A stretch of 44,694 nt of DNA, from positions 1 through 44,694 of the forward strand of contig DUOA01000098.1 in the NCBI GenBank assembly GCA_012839095.1. The letters run 5' to 3'. This document shows, piece by piece, positions 25,586 through 34,461 of the stretch. The position numbers and the translations under genes are program-made. The notes beneath the pieces are model-generated. The model did no database searches, had not been told where the DNA came from, and worked only from the letters and a program-made list of their open reading frames with translations. The DNA is from Clostridiales bacterium (GTDB lineage: Bacteria > Bacillota > Clostridia > Caldicoprobacterales > DTU083). How positions within the stretch are numbered: the first letter of the stretch is position 1; the number at the start of each line of letters is the position of its first letter.

Positions 25586-26140
25586 ATGGATGATATCCTG
25601 CTTAAACGGATACAGAATAAGGATAAGCAGGCCTTCGAAGAGTTGTATCAGAGGTATGCAGGCTACGCCGCCCGTGTCGCGCTTGCTGTAACCAGGAGCC
25701 AGGCCCTGGCAGCGGATGCGGTGCAGGAAACCTTTATCAGGGTATATTTCAACATTGGTAAGTTCAAACCCGGCTATCCTTTTGAGCCCTGGCTGTATCG
25801 GATTTTAATCAATGAATGCAATCGTATCATGAAACGAAGGTCACGGGTAACCTATATCAGTGACTATCAGATAAATCAGACGGATTTCGCCTTCGAAGAC
25901 CACAGGCCTTTTGAAGAGTATGAAGAACTCTATCGGGCAATAGAAGGCCTGAATGATAAATTAAGAATTCCCATTGTACTAAAGTATCTGAAAGGTTTCA
26001 AGGAAAAAGAGATTGCAGAAATACTGAGTCTTAACATAAATACCGTAAAATCACGCCTGTATAAAGGCAGGCAGAAACTCAAAAAGGCAATTGCCGGCAG
26101 CAAGAAAGAGAGGAACCCTGATGACACGGGAAAGATTTGA
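25586..26140 (+). CDS. ECF-type RNA polymerase sigma factor
   Basis: A 184-residue sigma-70 family factor of the extracytoplasmic-function group. Region 2 (about residues 10-80) includes AADAVQETFIRVYFNI and FEPWLYRILINECN. Region 4 (about 115-170) holds the helix-turn-helix KEKEIAEILSLNINTVKSRLYKGRQKL that reads the -35 box. Regions 1 and 3 are missing, as expected for ECF factors. GGAGGTG precedes the ATG. The next gene starts 20 bases before this one ends and encodes a membrane protein that is probably its anti-sigma factor. The stimulus is unknown. Confidence 0.9.
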   Translation: MDDILLKRIQNKDKQAFEELYQRYAGYAARVALAVTRSQALAADAVQETFIRVYFNIGKFKPGYPFEPWLYRILINECNRIMKRRSRVTYISDYQINQTDFAFEDHRPFEEYEELYRAIEGLNDKLRIPIVLKYLKGFKEKEIAEILSLNINTVKSRLYKGRQKLKKAIAGSKKERNPDDTGKI

Positions 26141-26867
26141 CAAAAGAATAACAGAAGCCTTGCATAAAATGACCGACAGGGCAGCATATGAAATGCAGGA
26201 TGAAAACTGGCAGAGGATCAGGAAAGGGATTAAGGAAATGGAGCAGAGCAGCGGGTCAGGCAGAAGATCCCATTGGAACAGGAAGGTTGGCATAGGTGTT
26301 TCGGCAGCTGTTCTGGTCCTTGTCCTGAGCATATCCACCCGGACAGGGCAGGCGGCACTTGAAAAGATCAGGCAGTATTTTGAACCGGAGAAGATTGTGG
26401 AATATGAGGTGGAAGGCAGCAGAGAGGATGTGGACAGCCGCCTGCAGCAAGGAGAGATCGGATATGTTGTCTATTACGATCAGGATAGATACAAGGTAGT
26501 GGAGGATGGGAAGACGGACCGGATTGTAATGAGGGATCCGGCAGAGGGGATGCCCGAGGTATATATGGAGATATCCCAGGATGCAGATAAGCTTCCTGAG
26601 GAACTTGCTGTAAAATTGGAAGCGGAGCTCAGGAAAGACTTCAGCCGGGTGGAAGCGCCCATAAATGTTTCCGAGCCTTTGGAAGCGGTTTTCATCCATG
26701 CAATAAACGGGGGTACCAAAGCGGATGATCCGATTGTTGATTACTATTTAATCAGCAATAAGAAAGGCGGTACATTTATCATCAAGATGAAATATTTCCT
26801 GGAGGCAGCTGAAGGGCATGGAAGCCGTTTTCGCAGCATGCTGAGGGATTTTACCATATTGGAGTAG
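26121..26867 (+). CDS. Probable membrane anti-sigma factor
   Basis: A 248-residue single-pass membrane protein. The first 50 residues are cytoplasmic and charged, a membrane helix lies at about 55-73 (VGIGVSAAVLVLVLSIS), and about 170 residues lie outside. It has no zinc-binding His/Cys anti-sigma motif, so the assignment rests on overlap with the ECF sigma gene and on topology. The ATG at 26121 was chosen because AGAGAGGA is well spaced; an upstream ATG at 26091 lies within the sigma gene and has no site. The external domain, possibly the sensor, has no recognised fold. Confidence 0.7.
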   Translation: MTRERFDKRITEALHKMTDRAAYEMQDENWQRIRKGIKEMEQSSGSGRRSHWNRKVGIGVSAAVLVLVLSISTRTGQAALEKIRQYFEPEKIVEYEVEGSREDVDSRLQQGEIGYVVYYDQDRYKVVEDGKTDRIVMRDPAEGMPEVYMEISQDADKLPEELAVKLEAELRKDFSRVEAPINVSEPLEAVFIHAINGGTKADDPIVDYYLISNKKGGTFIIKMKYFLEAAEGHGSRFRSMLRDFTILE

Positions 26868-26945
26868 AAGCATATGATTAATCTTATTGATCAAAGACAG
26901 AGGGCGGCATAGAAGCACATATAAAAAGTGAATAAAAATTCGCCA

Positions 26946-26988
26946 ATGAGAAAAAGCAGTCAGAGGTGGGGTGACTGCTTTTTCTCAT
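26946..26988. terminator. Long perfect hairpin after the sigma/anti-sigma operon
   Basis: ATGAGAAAAAGCAGTCA (26946-26962) and TGACTGCTTTTTCTCAT (26972-26988) are perfect 17-base complements around a nine-base loop. It probably ends the operon. Confidence 0.8.
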
Positions 26989-27504
26989 CGAAGTGATGAA
27001 ATGCAGAGAAAATCATCGCTTAATATATCATAGTATTGGGTTTGGAGAATTAGTACAAGTATTTATTAAATATATTCTACATTCGGTATAAAAACCCTTC
27101 TTCAAATTGCAGATTTTTTAAAATAATTTGTTATTGTGATCACTGCAGGGATGTTAACCCATTGCCGGATTTTGGTTCCAAATGGGTGTTAAAGACCAAG
27201 AAAGCCCTCTTATTACAGAGGGCTTTCCTGGTTTTTAATCCACTATATATTTATTTTATACAGGGCAGTTTTATATCCTGCAGCAATGAACATAAACAAA
27301 TCTTAGGAAAAATGCTGCAATTAGGTGTTAAAACTTTAACAAATCTTCTGTAATTATCTTATACCCTTATTCAAAAATAATCAAGGCCTTTTTGGAAATT
27401 GTTCTTTATTTTTTGATAATCATGGAGTTTTAGCTGAAACAAAAGGCAACCTGTAGTACAATAAGAGAGATGGGATGATGAGAGACAGCAAAAAGGAGAT
27501 AAAT
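26989..27504. other. Gene-free, AT-rich stretch holding an orphan terminator
   Basis: Between the hairpin at 26946 and the radical SAM gene no convincing gene is seen. An orphan terminator-like hairpin lies at 27201-27226. An unidentified small RNA ending there is possible but has no support beyond the hairpin. A 63-codon frame at 27162-27353 runs across the hairpin and lacks a ribosome site. Confidence 0.5.
27201..27236 (+). terminator. Orphan Rho-independent terminator
   Basis: AAAGCCCTCT (27201-27210) pairs with AGAGGGCTTT (27217-27226) across a six-base loop, with a T run at 27232-27236. No gene precedes it for more than 300 bases, and a stronger hairpin already follows the anti-sigma gene. 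Confidence 0.75.
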
Positions 27505-28725
27505 ATGGCAAATCTTCCGTTTTCATTATTGATTAAACCAAGCTCTGCAGACTGCAACTTAAGATGCACTTATTGCTTCTACCTGAAAAAAAGTGAATTA
27601 TACCCTGAAGACAAGTGGCACAGAATGCCGGATCGGGTTTTGGAAAGGCTGATTTCCGGCTATTTAGCCACGGATCAGCCTGTATATACCTTTGGCTGGC
27701 AGGGGGGAGAACCTGCTTTAATGGGTCTGGAGTTTTTTGAAAAAGTGGTAAAACTTCAGCAAAAATATGGAATGGGGAAGGCCATCTCAAACGGCCTGCA
27801 GACCAACGGAACCCTTCTGAACGACGACTTTGCCCGGCACCTGGCAAAATATAATTTTCTGACCGGCATCAGCCTGGACGGACCTGCAGAGGTTCACAAT
27901 GAATACCGGATCCATGCTGATAAATCAGGTACACACGATGCTGTTTTAAGGGGTATTGACTGTCTGAGACGTAATAAGGCGGACTTTAATGTGCTTACTC
28001 TGGTCAATCAGGCCAATGTGGGGATGGGCAGGGAAGTATACAGATACCTGTGTGATATGGGCATAATGTATCAGCAGTATATTCCCTGTGTTGAATTCGA
28101 TGATGAGGGCAATCTGCAGCCCTTTGCAATTACGGGAGAACAGTGGGGACAGTTCCTGTGCCATATCTTTGATGAGTGGAGCAGGAAGGATGCCTACCGG
28201 GTATCCATACGTCTTTTTGATGCCATTCTCAATCATATGATCCATGGCGGCTATTCCGTCTGCCACATGGCGGGCAATTGCTGTCAGTATTTTGTGGTGG
28301 AATACAATGGGGACGTTTACCCTTGTGATTTTCATGTGGAAAAGGAAAGAAAGCTGGGCAATATTATGGAAGATTCCTGGGCAGACCTGCAGGCCTCCGT
28401 CAGCTACCGTGAATTCGGCCGCAAAAAAGCCGAGTGGCATACCGACTGCCAAAGATGCGAGTATCTGACCTTCTGTGCGGGAGACTGCCTGAAGCACAGA
28501 ATGTACGGCGGGAAGGGACCGGAAAACTTAAGCCGGCTGTGTGAAGGCTGGAAGATATTCTTCCGGCATGCCCTGCCCCGCTTTAGGGAACTGGCTGAAC
28601 ATTATGTCAGCCGTTCATTCCCCGGCTCAGCTGCTCCCAAATTGTTTGTTGATACAAAGTTTAACCGCAATGAACCATGCTATTGCGGCAGCGGAAGAAA
28701 ATATAAAAAGTGCCACGGCATGTGA
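27505..28725 (+). CDS. Anaerobic sulfatase-maturase-type radical SAM protein with SEC-C tail
   Basis: A 406-residue radical SAM enzyme. CNLRCTYC near residues 18-25 is the CxxxCxxC that binds the SAM-cleaving 4Fe-4S cluster. A GWQGGEPALMG motif follows, and a C-terminal Cys-rich SPASM-like region (CHMAGNCC, CDFH, CQRCEYLTFCAGDC) binds auxiliary clusters, as in enzymes that turn a sulfatase Cys or Ser into formylglycine. The extreme C-terminus is a SEC-C zinc motif (CYCGSGRKYKKCH). AAGGAGAT places the start at 27505 and not at the upstream ATG 27475. No sulfatase gene lies in the window, so the substrate is elsewhere or is a different peptide. Confidence 0.87.
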   Translation: MANLPFSLLIKPSSADCNLRCTYCFYLKKSELYPEDKWHRMPDRVLERLISGYLATDQPVYTFGWQGGEPALMGLEFFEKVVKLQQKYGMGKAISNGLQTNGTLLNDDFARHLAKYNFLTGISLDGPAEVHNEYRIHADKSGTHDAVLRGIDCLRRNKADFNVLTLVNQANVGMGREVYRYLCDMGIMYQQYIPCVEFDDEGNLQPFAITGEQWGQFLCHIFDEWSRKDAYRVSIRLFDAILNHMIHGGYSVCHMAGNCCQYFVVEYNGDVYPCDFHVEKERKLGNIMEDSWADLQASVSYREFGRKKAEWHTDCQRCEYLTFCAGDCLKHRMYGGKGPENLSRLCEGWKIFFRHALPRFRELAEHYVSRSFPGSAAPKLFVDTKFNRNEPCYCGSGRKYKKCHGM

Positions 28726-28761
28726 CCATACATACAGCATCATAAATGAAACAGCTGCACA

Positions 28762-28790
28762 TTGACGATAAAGAAGCTTGTTAGTATAAT
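28762..28790 (+). promoter_or_regulatory. Promoter of the lacI-type / eda operon
   Basis: TTGACG (28762-28767), 17-base spacer, TATAAT (28785-28790). The operator-like site at 28794 covers the probable transcription start. Confidence 0.8.
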
Positions 28791-28793
28791 AAA

Positions 28794-28807
28794 TGAAAAC
28801 GCTTACA
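28794..28807 (+). promoter_or_regulatory. cre/LacI-family operator
   Basis: TGAAAACGCTTACA fits the catabolite-responsive-element pattern TGWAARCGYTWNCW at every position. Four bases after the -10 box it would block initiation. It could be bound by CcpA or by the LacI-type protein encoded just downstream. Confidence 0.75.
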
Positions 28808-28825
28808 TATTTTGGTGGTGCAGGG

Positions 28826-29818
28826 ATGAACATCTATGAGGTAGCGAAAAAAGCAGGGGTTTCCATTGCCACGGTTTCCAGGGTAATAAACAAGAGCAGC
28901 AATGTCCGGCCGGAAACCCGTGAGCGGGTGGAGGCAGCTTTAAAAGAACTGAACTACAGACCCAACGAAATTGCCAGAAGCCTGGTGGCCAATACCACCC
29001 ATACCATAGGTGTCCTGGCAAGTGATGTCAGGGATTCATATCATGCCAATGCCATATATATTCTGGAGCAGGAGTTTCGGAAAAAGGGCTACCATGTAAT
29101 TCTCTGCAATACCGGCGGTGAATTGGAGAAAAAGAAAAGATATATGGGTCTGCTGCTGGATAAAAAGGTAGACGGCATGGTGCTGGTAGGCTCTGTTTTC
29201 AAGGAAAGAAAGGGAAATTCCCATATCCTGGATGCATCTCAGGTGGTTCCCATAGTAATGCTGAACAGCCTTCTGGAGGGAGAAAACATTTATTGCGTAG
29301 CCTGCGACGATAAGGCAGCGGTATCGGATATTGTTCAGAGCCTGGTTCAAAGAGGTCATAGAGAGATTGCTTTTGTTTACGATGTTGAAAGCTTTAGTGC
29401 AATGGCCAAGCTGGAGGGATACCGCTTCGGAATGCAGGCAGCGGAGCTTCCCATACGGCCGGAGTGGATCATCCGTACCGAAAGCGGCATTGACGGGGGC
29501 AGAAATGCTGTGAACATAATGGATGCCGGGGGTGCTGCCTGCACGGCGGTAATAGCCAGTGAGGACAACCTGGCAGCCGGGATCCTTAAGGGATTGAAGG
29601 CAAAGGGCAAAAAGGTGCCGGAGGATGTGGCTGTGTTCGGATATAATGACTCGGTCATCGCCAGGTGCACAGGTCCGGAGCTTTCAACCGTGGACAACAA
29701 GGTGGGAGAGCTGGCCAGGGAAGCAGCAGGGATGCTCTGCCGGGTATTACAGGGCGAAAAGATCTCCCACAGCAAAACCATTACTGCTGAGCTGGTTTTC
29801 AGGGAAAGTTGCCCCTGA
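28826..29818 (+). CDS. LacI family transcriptional regulator
   Basis: A 330-residue repressor. The N-terminal helix-turn-helix and hinge (residues 1-60: IYEVAKKAGVSIATVSRVIN and LKELNYRPNEIARSL) bind DNA, and the remainder is a periplasmic-binding-protein-like sugar-sensing domain. The start at 28826 was chosen because the family begins MNIYEVAKKAG; an in-frame ATG at 28793 lies inside the operator. The aldolase gene follows by 29 bases, so the regulator probably controls its own operon in response to a ketodeoxy-sugar acid or related ligand of uronate or gluconate breakdown; the inducer is inferred only. Confidence 0.88.
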   Translation: MNIYEVAKKAGVSIATVSRVINKSSNVRPETRERVEAALKELNYRPNEIARSLVANTTHTIGVLASDVRDSYHANAIYILEQEFRKKGYHVILCNTGGELEKKKRYMGLLLDKKVDGMVLVGSVFKERKGNSHILDASQVVPIVMLNSLLEGENIYCVACDDKAAVSDIVQSLVQRGHREIAFVYDVESFSAMAKLEGYRFGMQAAELPIRPEWIIRTESGIDGGRNAVNIMDAGGAACTAVIASEDNLAAGILKGLKAKGKKVPEDVAVFGYNDSVIARCTGPELSTVDNKVGELAREAAGMLCRVLQGEKISHSKTITAELVFRESCP

Positions 29819-29847
29819 ATGATTAATACAGAAGGGAGCATTTGAAT

Positions 29848-30492
29848 ATGGACAAGGAAAGTGTACTGAAAAGAATTACGGATTGCGGGCTGGTGGCAGT
29901 CGTCCGTGCCGAATCGGCAGACCAGGCAGGAAAAATAGCGGATGCCTGTGCTGCAGGAGGGGTTGCAGCTATAGAAATCACCTTTACAGTGCCTGGAGCT
30001 GAGCAGGTGATCCGGGAACTGGCTTCAGTCTACAAAAACGGTGAAATCATTATCGGCGCAGGTACTGTTATGGATGCTGAAACGGCCAGAATTGCCATTC
30101 TTGCAGGAGCCCGGTATGTGGTCAGCCCTTATCTGAACAGGGAGATGGTGCAGCTCTGCAACCGTTACAGGGTTCCCTGCATGCCGGGTGCCATGACCGT
30201 CAGGGAAGTGGTGGAAGCCATGGAGGCAGGTGCCGATATTATAAAAATATTCCCCGGGGAATTATTCGGCCCCAGGATAATAAAGGCAATAAGAGGGCCC
30301 GTTCCCTACGCAAAAATGATGCCTACCGGAGGCGTTTCCCTGGAAAATGTGCATGAATGGATTCAGGCAGGAGCAGTGGCTGTCGGCGCAGGCAGTTCCC
30401 TGACCAAAGGTGCCCGAACAGGTGATTATGAGTCCATTACCCGGACTGCTCAGCAATTTATTGAAAGGATCAGAGAAGCCAGAAAGGCATGA
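29848..30492 (+). CDS. eda: KDPG / KHG aldolase
   Basis: A 214-residue class I aldolase that splits 2-keto-3-deoxy-6-phosphogluconate into pyruvate and glyceraldehyde 3-phosphate, and often 4-hydroxy-2-oxoglutarate too. The Schiff-base lysine is Lys133 (DIIKIFPGE) and Glu43 (EITFTVPGA) is the general acid/base; both match the E. coli Eda layout. GAGTV and CMPGAMT loops are present. The ATG at 29848 is favoured over TTG at 29842 because AAGGGAG (29832-29838) is then nine bases away. With the LacI-type gene upstream it forms a sugar-acid catabolic unit, although the matching kinase and dehydratase genes are not in view. Confidence 0.9.
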   Translation: MDKESVLKRITDCGLVAVVRAESADQAGKIADACAAGGVAAIEITFTVPGAEQVIRELASVYKNGEIIIGAGTVMDAETARIAILAGARYVVSPYLNREMVQLCNRYRVPCMPGAMTVREVVEAMEAGADIIKIFPGELFGPRIIKAIRGPVPYAKMMPTGGVSLENVHEWIQAGAVAVGAGSSLTKGARTGDYESITRTAQQFIERIREARKA

Positions 30493-30639
30493 TCCGTTGA
30501 CACCTTGACACCCGATGTCTTAATTCCGTGGATTGTTTACTGCTTGTTAATGAAGAATGCGGAAAACCTGCATATTTTCACATTAGTCAGCATATTGCAT
30601 TGTTGATGAAAAAAATAAAAATTAATAGCGGAGGGTATC

Positions 30640-31800
30640 ATGCATCGAAAATCATATTTTATTCTGGCCTTGCTGCTTGTACTTGTCATTGTGCTTACAG
30701 CTTGTAATACCGGTAATCACAATATAGGCAGCTTAATCCCGGAAGAGGATGTAAATCAGGAGGAACCGGAAGAAGATCCCCAAGTGCCTGATCCGGTTTC
30801 GGAATCTGAGGAACCGTCGGATGATGACATCATTATTGTAGATCAATCTGAAGATCCGGAAGAGATTACAGAAGGTGAGGAGATGGAAGAGCCTGGGGCA
30901 GCGACAGACCCCGATCAGCCGACAGACCCTGAAAAAACTGCGAAACCCACACCAATTCCCGGCTCAAGTCCTTCCCCCGGCAAAAAGCCGGCTCAGCCCA
31001 GATACCGGATTGAGGTGGATGTCACCAACCAGGTGGTGACGGTTTTTGAAAAGGATGTCAAGGGCGATTACACCAAGGTGGTCAGGCAGATGATTTGCAC
31101 CACGGGAAAGCCGTCCACCCCCACTCCTCTGGGCACATTCAAACTGCCGGGCGGGAAAAATGACAGAGCTGTCTGGGGCTATTTCACCAAGTTTAATACA
31201 TATGCGAGATATCTCACCAGAATAAAGGGCGGCTACCTTTTCCATTCCATTCTCTACAGGGAACGGGATGTCTCCACTTTGAATGAATCTACCTTAAAAG
31301 CTCTCGGCACTCCTGTATCAGCCGGCTGTATCAGATTGATGGTGGAGGATGCCAAATGGATTTACCAAAATGCCCTGCCGGGAACGGTGGTAAACATAGT
31401 TAAGAAAGCCAGGAATCCGGAACTGACCAGAAAACTGAAGGAAAAAGCGCTGCCGGGTTCGACTGTGACACCGGAGCCGTCCATTACACCCGATCCTGCA
31501 GAATCGGCAACACCGGCACCGACCCATACGCCGGAGCCGACTGAACCAGCTCCTACCGTTACGCCGGAGCCTACAGCGGAGCCAACGACTGAACCTGCTC
31601 CCACCGATACGCCGGAGCCTACGGCAGATCCAACGACTGAACCGGATCCCACTTATTCACCGGAGCCATCTGCAGAGCCAACAGCCGAACCGACTCCTTC
31701 CGGCACACCGGAACCCACAGCAGAGCCTACGCTGACACCGACTCCAACTGATATGCCGGAACCCGGGGAGAGCACTCCACCGACTCCTCCGGGAACTTAA
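30640..31800 (+). CDS. L,D-transpeptidase (YkuD) lipoprotein with Pro/Thr/Glu-rich tail
   Basis: A 386-residue secreted lipoprotein. The signal peptide ends in the lipobox LTAC (Cys22), so it is held on the outer face of the membrane. An acidic, Pro-rich linker leads to a YkuD catalytic domain (about 124-265) with His202 (FHSIL) and Cys230 (SAGCIRL), which forms peptidoglycan cross-links by L,D-transpeptidation. The last 100 residues are degenerate TPEPT-A/T-EPT repeats with no fold, probably a wall-spanning spacer. GGAGGG precedes the ATG. The gene stands between the eda operon and a terminator. Confidence 0.9.
   Translation: MHRKSYFILALLLVLVIVLTACNTGNHNIGSLIPEEDVNQEEPEEDPQVPDPVSESEEPSDDDIIIVDQSEDPEEITEGEEMEEPGAATDPDQPTDPEKTAKPTPIPGSSPSPGKKPAQPRYRIEVDVTNQVVTVFEKDVKGDYTKVVRQMICTTGKPSTPTPLGTFKLPGGKNDRAVWGYFTKFNTYARYLTRIKGGYLFHSILYRERDVSTLNESTLKALGTPVSAGCIRLMVEDAKWIYQNALPGTVVNIVKKARNPELTRKLKEKALPGSTVTPEPSITPDPAESATPAPTHTPEPTEPAPTVTPEPTAEPTTEPAPTDTPEPTADPTTEPDPTYSPEPSAEPTAEPTPSGTPEPTAEPTLTPTPTDMPEPGESTPPTPPGT
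31485..31797 (+). repeat. Degenerate Pro-Glu-Thr coding repeats
   Basis: The 3' third of the L,D-transpeptidase gene is a low-complexity run built from units such as CCGGAGCCTAC and GAGCCAACGACTGA, encoding TPEPT and EPTTEP. Such tracts vary in length by slippage and create false open frames on the other strand. Confidence 0.8.
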
Positions 31801-31897
31801 ACGTCAGGGCTGACTGTCTCACCCACGCCTGAAGCAGATGGACAAGACTAATCCAAATATTTGAACATATTGTTTAGAATTATGCAGACAATAAGGG

Positions 31898-31942
31898 AGT
31901 CCCGGAAAATAAAACTAAGGCAATAATTTTCCGGGGCTTTTG
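31898..31942 (+). terminator. Rho-independent terminator after the L,D-transpeptidase gene
   Basis: CCCGGAAAAT (31901-31910) pairs perfectly with ATTTTCCGGG (31926-31935), extended by AG/CT and a G-U pair, then a T run. Confidence 0.85.
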
Positions 31943-32017
31943 TCTTCTGTTATTGTAATATGATGTCGAATAAGGCCCAAATTTTTGAAATATGAGTATC
32001 TTTTCACAGAGAGTTTA

Positions 32018-32026
32018 TGGTATAAT
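32018..32026 (+). promoter_or_regulatory. Extended -10 promoter of the PEP carboxykinase gene
   Basis: TGGTATAAT is an extended -10 box; no good -35 lies at the standard distance. A second TATAAT at 32105-32110 may be another start. Between them, TTTTAATG (32064-32071) and CATTAAAA (32088-32095) form an inverted repeat that could be an operator. Confidence 0.6.
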
Positions 32027-32132
32027 AGAAAACGATTGTAAATTTAAAGAGTTGTAAAGATGTTTTTAATGTAACATAACACGCTTGCATTAAAACTCTG
32101 ATATTATAATACCAAAAGAAAGCGGTGAGTTT

Positions 32133-33926
32133 ATGAACAAGCACAAAGAATTGCAGGCATGGGTAGATGAAATGGCTGACCTGTGCCGGCCTGATAAGGT
32201 ATACTGGTGTGATGGTTCGCAGGAAGAATACGATCGTCTTCTTCAGGAGATGGTTGATTCAGGTATGGCCATCCGTTTGAATCAGGAAAAAAGGCCGGGC
32301 TGCTATTTGTTCCGCAGCCATCCTTCAGATGTTGCCCGTGTTGAAAACAGGACCTTTATTGCATCCAGGAGAAAGGAGGACGCAGGTCCTACCAACAACT
32401 GGATTGATCCGGATGAACTCAAGAAAACAATGACTGAGCTGTACAGAGGCTGCATGAAAGGCAGAACCATGTATGTTATTCCCTATTCCATGGGTCCCAT
32501 TGGTTCACCAATCTCAAAGATAGGCGTTGAGATAACAGACAGCCCCTATGTTGTTGTCAATATGCGCATCATGACTCGAATGGGCAAAGCTGTCCTTGAT
32601 GTTTTGGGTGAAGACGGCGAATACGTAAAATGTCTGCATTCAGTAGGTGCTCCCCTGGAAGAAGGGCAGGAAGATTCAACATGGCCCTGTGCACCAATGG
32701 ATAAGAAGTATATCAGCCATTTCCCGGAAGAGAAAATGATCTGGTCCTATGGTTCCGGCTACGGCGGAAATGCCCTGCTGGGCAAGAAATGCTTTGCTCT
32801 CCGGATTGCATCGGTACAGGCCCGCGAAGAAGGCTGGATGGCAGAGCACATGCTTATACTGGGTCTTACTGATCCAAAAGGAAATAAGAAGTATGTTACA
32901 GGTGCTTTCCCCAGTGCCTGCGGAAAGACCAATCTGGCAATGCTGATTCCCACAGTTCCCGGCTGGAAGGTTGAGACAATAGGCGATGATATAGCATGGA
33001 TGAAGTTTGGTGATGACGGACGCCTCTATGCCATCAATCCGGAAGCCGGATTCTTTGGAGTTGCTCCCGGTACTTCCATGGATTCCAATCCCAATGCCAT
33101 GCTCAGTATTGCTAAGAATACCATCTTCACCAATGTGGCTTTAACAGACGACGGCGATGTCTGGTGGGAGGGAATCGGTACCGAAGCTCCTGACCATCTG
33201 ATAGACTGGCAGGGAAATGACTGGACACCGGACTGCGGCAGGCCGGCAGCCCATCCCAATGCGCGATTTACAGCACCTGCCAGCCAGTGCCCGGCAATTG
33301 CTCCCGAATGGGAAGACCCTGCAGGAGTACCTATTTCCGCCATATTGGTAGGCGGACGTCGTCCCAGCACCATACCTCTGGTTCATGAAAGCTTTGACTG
33401 GAATCATGGCGTCTTCCTGGGCTCCATTATGGGCTCTGAAATAACGGCTGCCACCATTTCCGACAATATCGGACAGGTACGCCGGGATCCCTTTGCCATG
33501 CTGCCTTTCTGCGGCTATCATATAGGTGATTATCTGCAGCACTGGCTGGATATCGGAACAAAATCCGATGCAGAGAAACTGCCCAAACTGTTTTATGTAA
33601 ACTGGTTCCGCAAGGATGAGGAGGGCAATTGGCTCTGGCCCGGTTTCGGCGAGAACAGCCGTGTACTGAAATGGATTGTTGAAAGAGTCTCCGGCGAAGG
33701 TAAGGCTGAGAAGACAGCCATCGGTTACCTGCCTGCTAAGGATGCCATTGATACCGAAGGCCTGGATGTAAGCGAGAAAGACATGGAAGAACTGCTCAAG
33801 GTCAATAAAGAAGAGTGGCTCAGGGAAGTTGCCTCAATCAGAAAGCATTATGCCAACGTGGGTGAAAGACTGCCCAGGGAGATGGTTGAGCAGCTTGATG
33901 CCCTTGAAAAGAGACTGCAGGAGTAA
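32133..33926 (+). CDS. pckG: Phosphoenolpyruvate carboxykinase (GTP)
   Basis: A 597-residue cytosolic enzyme interconverting oxaloacetate plus GTP with PEP, CO2 and GDP. The length and motifs are those of the GTP class, not the shorter ATP class: the kinase loop FPSACGKTN (259-267) with the reactive Cys263, DDIAWM for metal binding, the RRPSTIPLV loop and the NWF-x-x-D segment near 490. In fermentative Clostridia it commonly works towards oxaloacetate from PEP as an anaplerotic and malate-shunt step; that direction is inferred. AAGCGGTGAG precedes the ATG. It is monocistronic, with its own promoter and terminator. Confidence 0.95.
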   Translation: MNKHKELQAWVDEMADLCRPDKVYWCDGSQEEYDRLLQEMVDSGMAIRLNQEKRPGCYLFRSHPSDVARVENRTFIASRRKEDAGPTNNWIDPDELKKTMTELYRGCMKGRTMYVIPYSMGPIGSPISKIGVEITDSPYVVVNMRIMTRMGKAVLDVLGEDGEYVKCLHSVGAPLEEGQEDSTWPCAPMDKKYISHFPEEKMIWSYGSGYGGNALLGKKCFALRIASVQAREEGWMAEHMLILGLTDPKGNKKYVTGAFPSACGKTNLAMLIPTVPGWKVETIGDDIAWMKFGDDGRLYAINPEAGFFGVAPGTSMDSNPNAMLSIAKNTIFTNVALTDDGDVWWEGIGTEAPDHLIDWQGNDWTPDCGRPAAHPNARFTAPASQCPAIAPEWEDPAGVPISAILVGGRRPSTIPLVHESFDWNHGVFLGSIMGSEITAATISDNIGQVRRDPFAMLPFCGYHIGDYLQHWLDIGTKSDAEKLPKLFYVNWFRKDEEGNWLWPGFGENSRVLKWIVERVSGEGKAEKTAIGYLPAKDAIDTEGLDVSEKDMEELLKVNKEEWLREVASIRKHYANVGERLPREMVEQLDALEKRLQE

Positions 33927-33965
33927 ATATTAACACAGCAGGATAAATGTCCGTGTAAGCATCAG

Positions 33966-34005
33966 CCCCCGATCTGCCTTAACTGCAATCGGGGGTTTAT
34001 TGCTT
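33966..34005 (+). terminator. Rho-independent terminator after the PEP carboxykinase gene
   Basis: CCCCCGAT (33966-33973) pairs with ATCGGGGG (33988-33995), followed by a T-rich tail. Confidence 0.85.
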
Positions 34006-34028
34006 TATATTTCCTGTGTATCTGACTA

Positions 34029-34056
34029 TTGATTTATTTTTCCAGTTTGGTATAAT
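34029..34056 (+). promoter_or_regulatory. Promoter of the leuS T-box transcript
   Basis: TTGATT (34029-34034), 16-base spacer, TATAAT (34051-34056) with an extended -10 TG. Transcription should begin close to 34063. Confidence 0.8.
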
Positions 34057-34062
34057 AGTGTC

Positions 34063-34323
34063 TAATAAACTGAAATGCAGTAAATATGCATAAATATCAG
34101 AAAATAAGCGCTGATGGGAAGCAGTAGACAGGCACTGTGTCTTAAAGAGAGTACGCTGTATGGTGAAAGGCGGCAGAGACAGCTGTTGAACTCGTCCCGG
34201 AGCTGCCTGGATGAAAAGACCAGGCCGGCCGGACCCGTTATTGTCTTAAAAGAGGTCGCAGTATTCTGCGACAAATAGAGTGGTACCACGGGCCTTCGTC
34301 TCTATGGAGATTGAAGGTCTTTT
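34063..34323 (+). promoter_or_regulatory. T-box leader responding to uncharged tRNA-Leu
   Basis: A tRNA-sensing leader of about 260 bases. AGAGAGTA (34146-34153) is the Stem I hallmark, and opposite it GAACTC ends in the probable specifier codon CTC (34191-34193, leucine). The T-box core TGGTACCACGG (34281-34291) pairs with the tRNA acceptor end, and the terminator helix GGCCTTC (34291-34297) with GAAGGTC (34313-34319) plus T run competes with it. Leucine starvation should allow read-through into leuS. Confidence 0.92.
34291..34323 (+). terminator. T-box attenuator terminator
   Basis: The stem GGCCTTC/GAAGGTC, with one G-U pair and an inner TCT/AGA pairing, is followed by TTTT. It shares its 5' arm with the end of the T-box core, the expected regulatory switch. 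Confidence 0.85.
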
Positions 34324-34461
34324 AAAATTCATGATATTCTTATATGACACAAGATAAAAGCAGGTTTGTAAAGCAGTTACAGCATGGTTCAGCTGCTTAA
34401 TAATTCAGACAGCACCGGCAGCAGGACCGGGAATGAATCAGTAAAAGAGGAAGTGAAACGC

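Noticed and set aside
27162-27353. A 63-codon frame
   Set aside because: It runs through an orphan terminator hairpin and has no ribosome site; no protein-like composition.
34384-34461. N-terminal extension of leuS
   Set aside because: Residues before 34462 match no synthetase, and the better ribosome site serves 34462.
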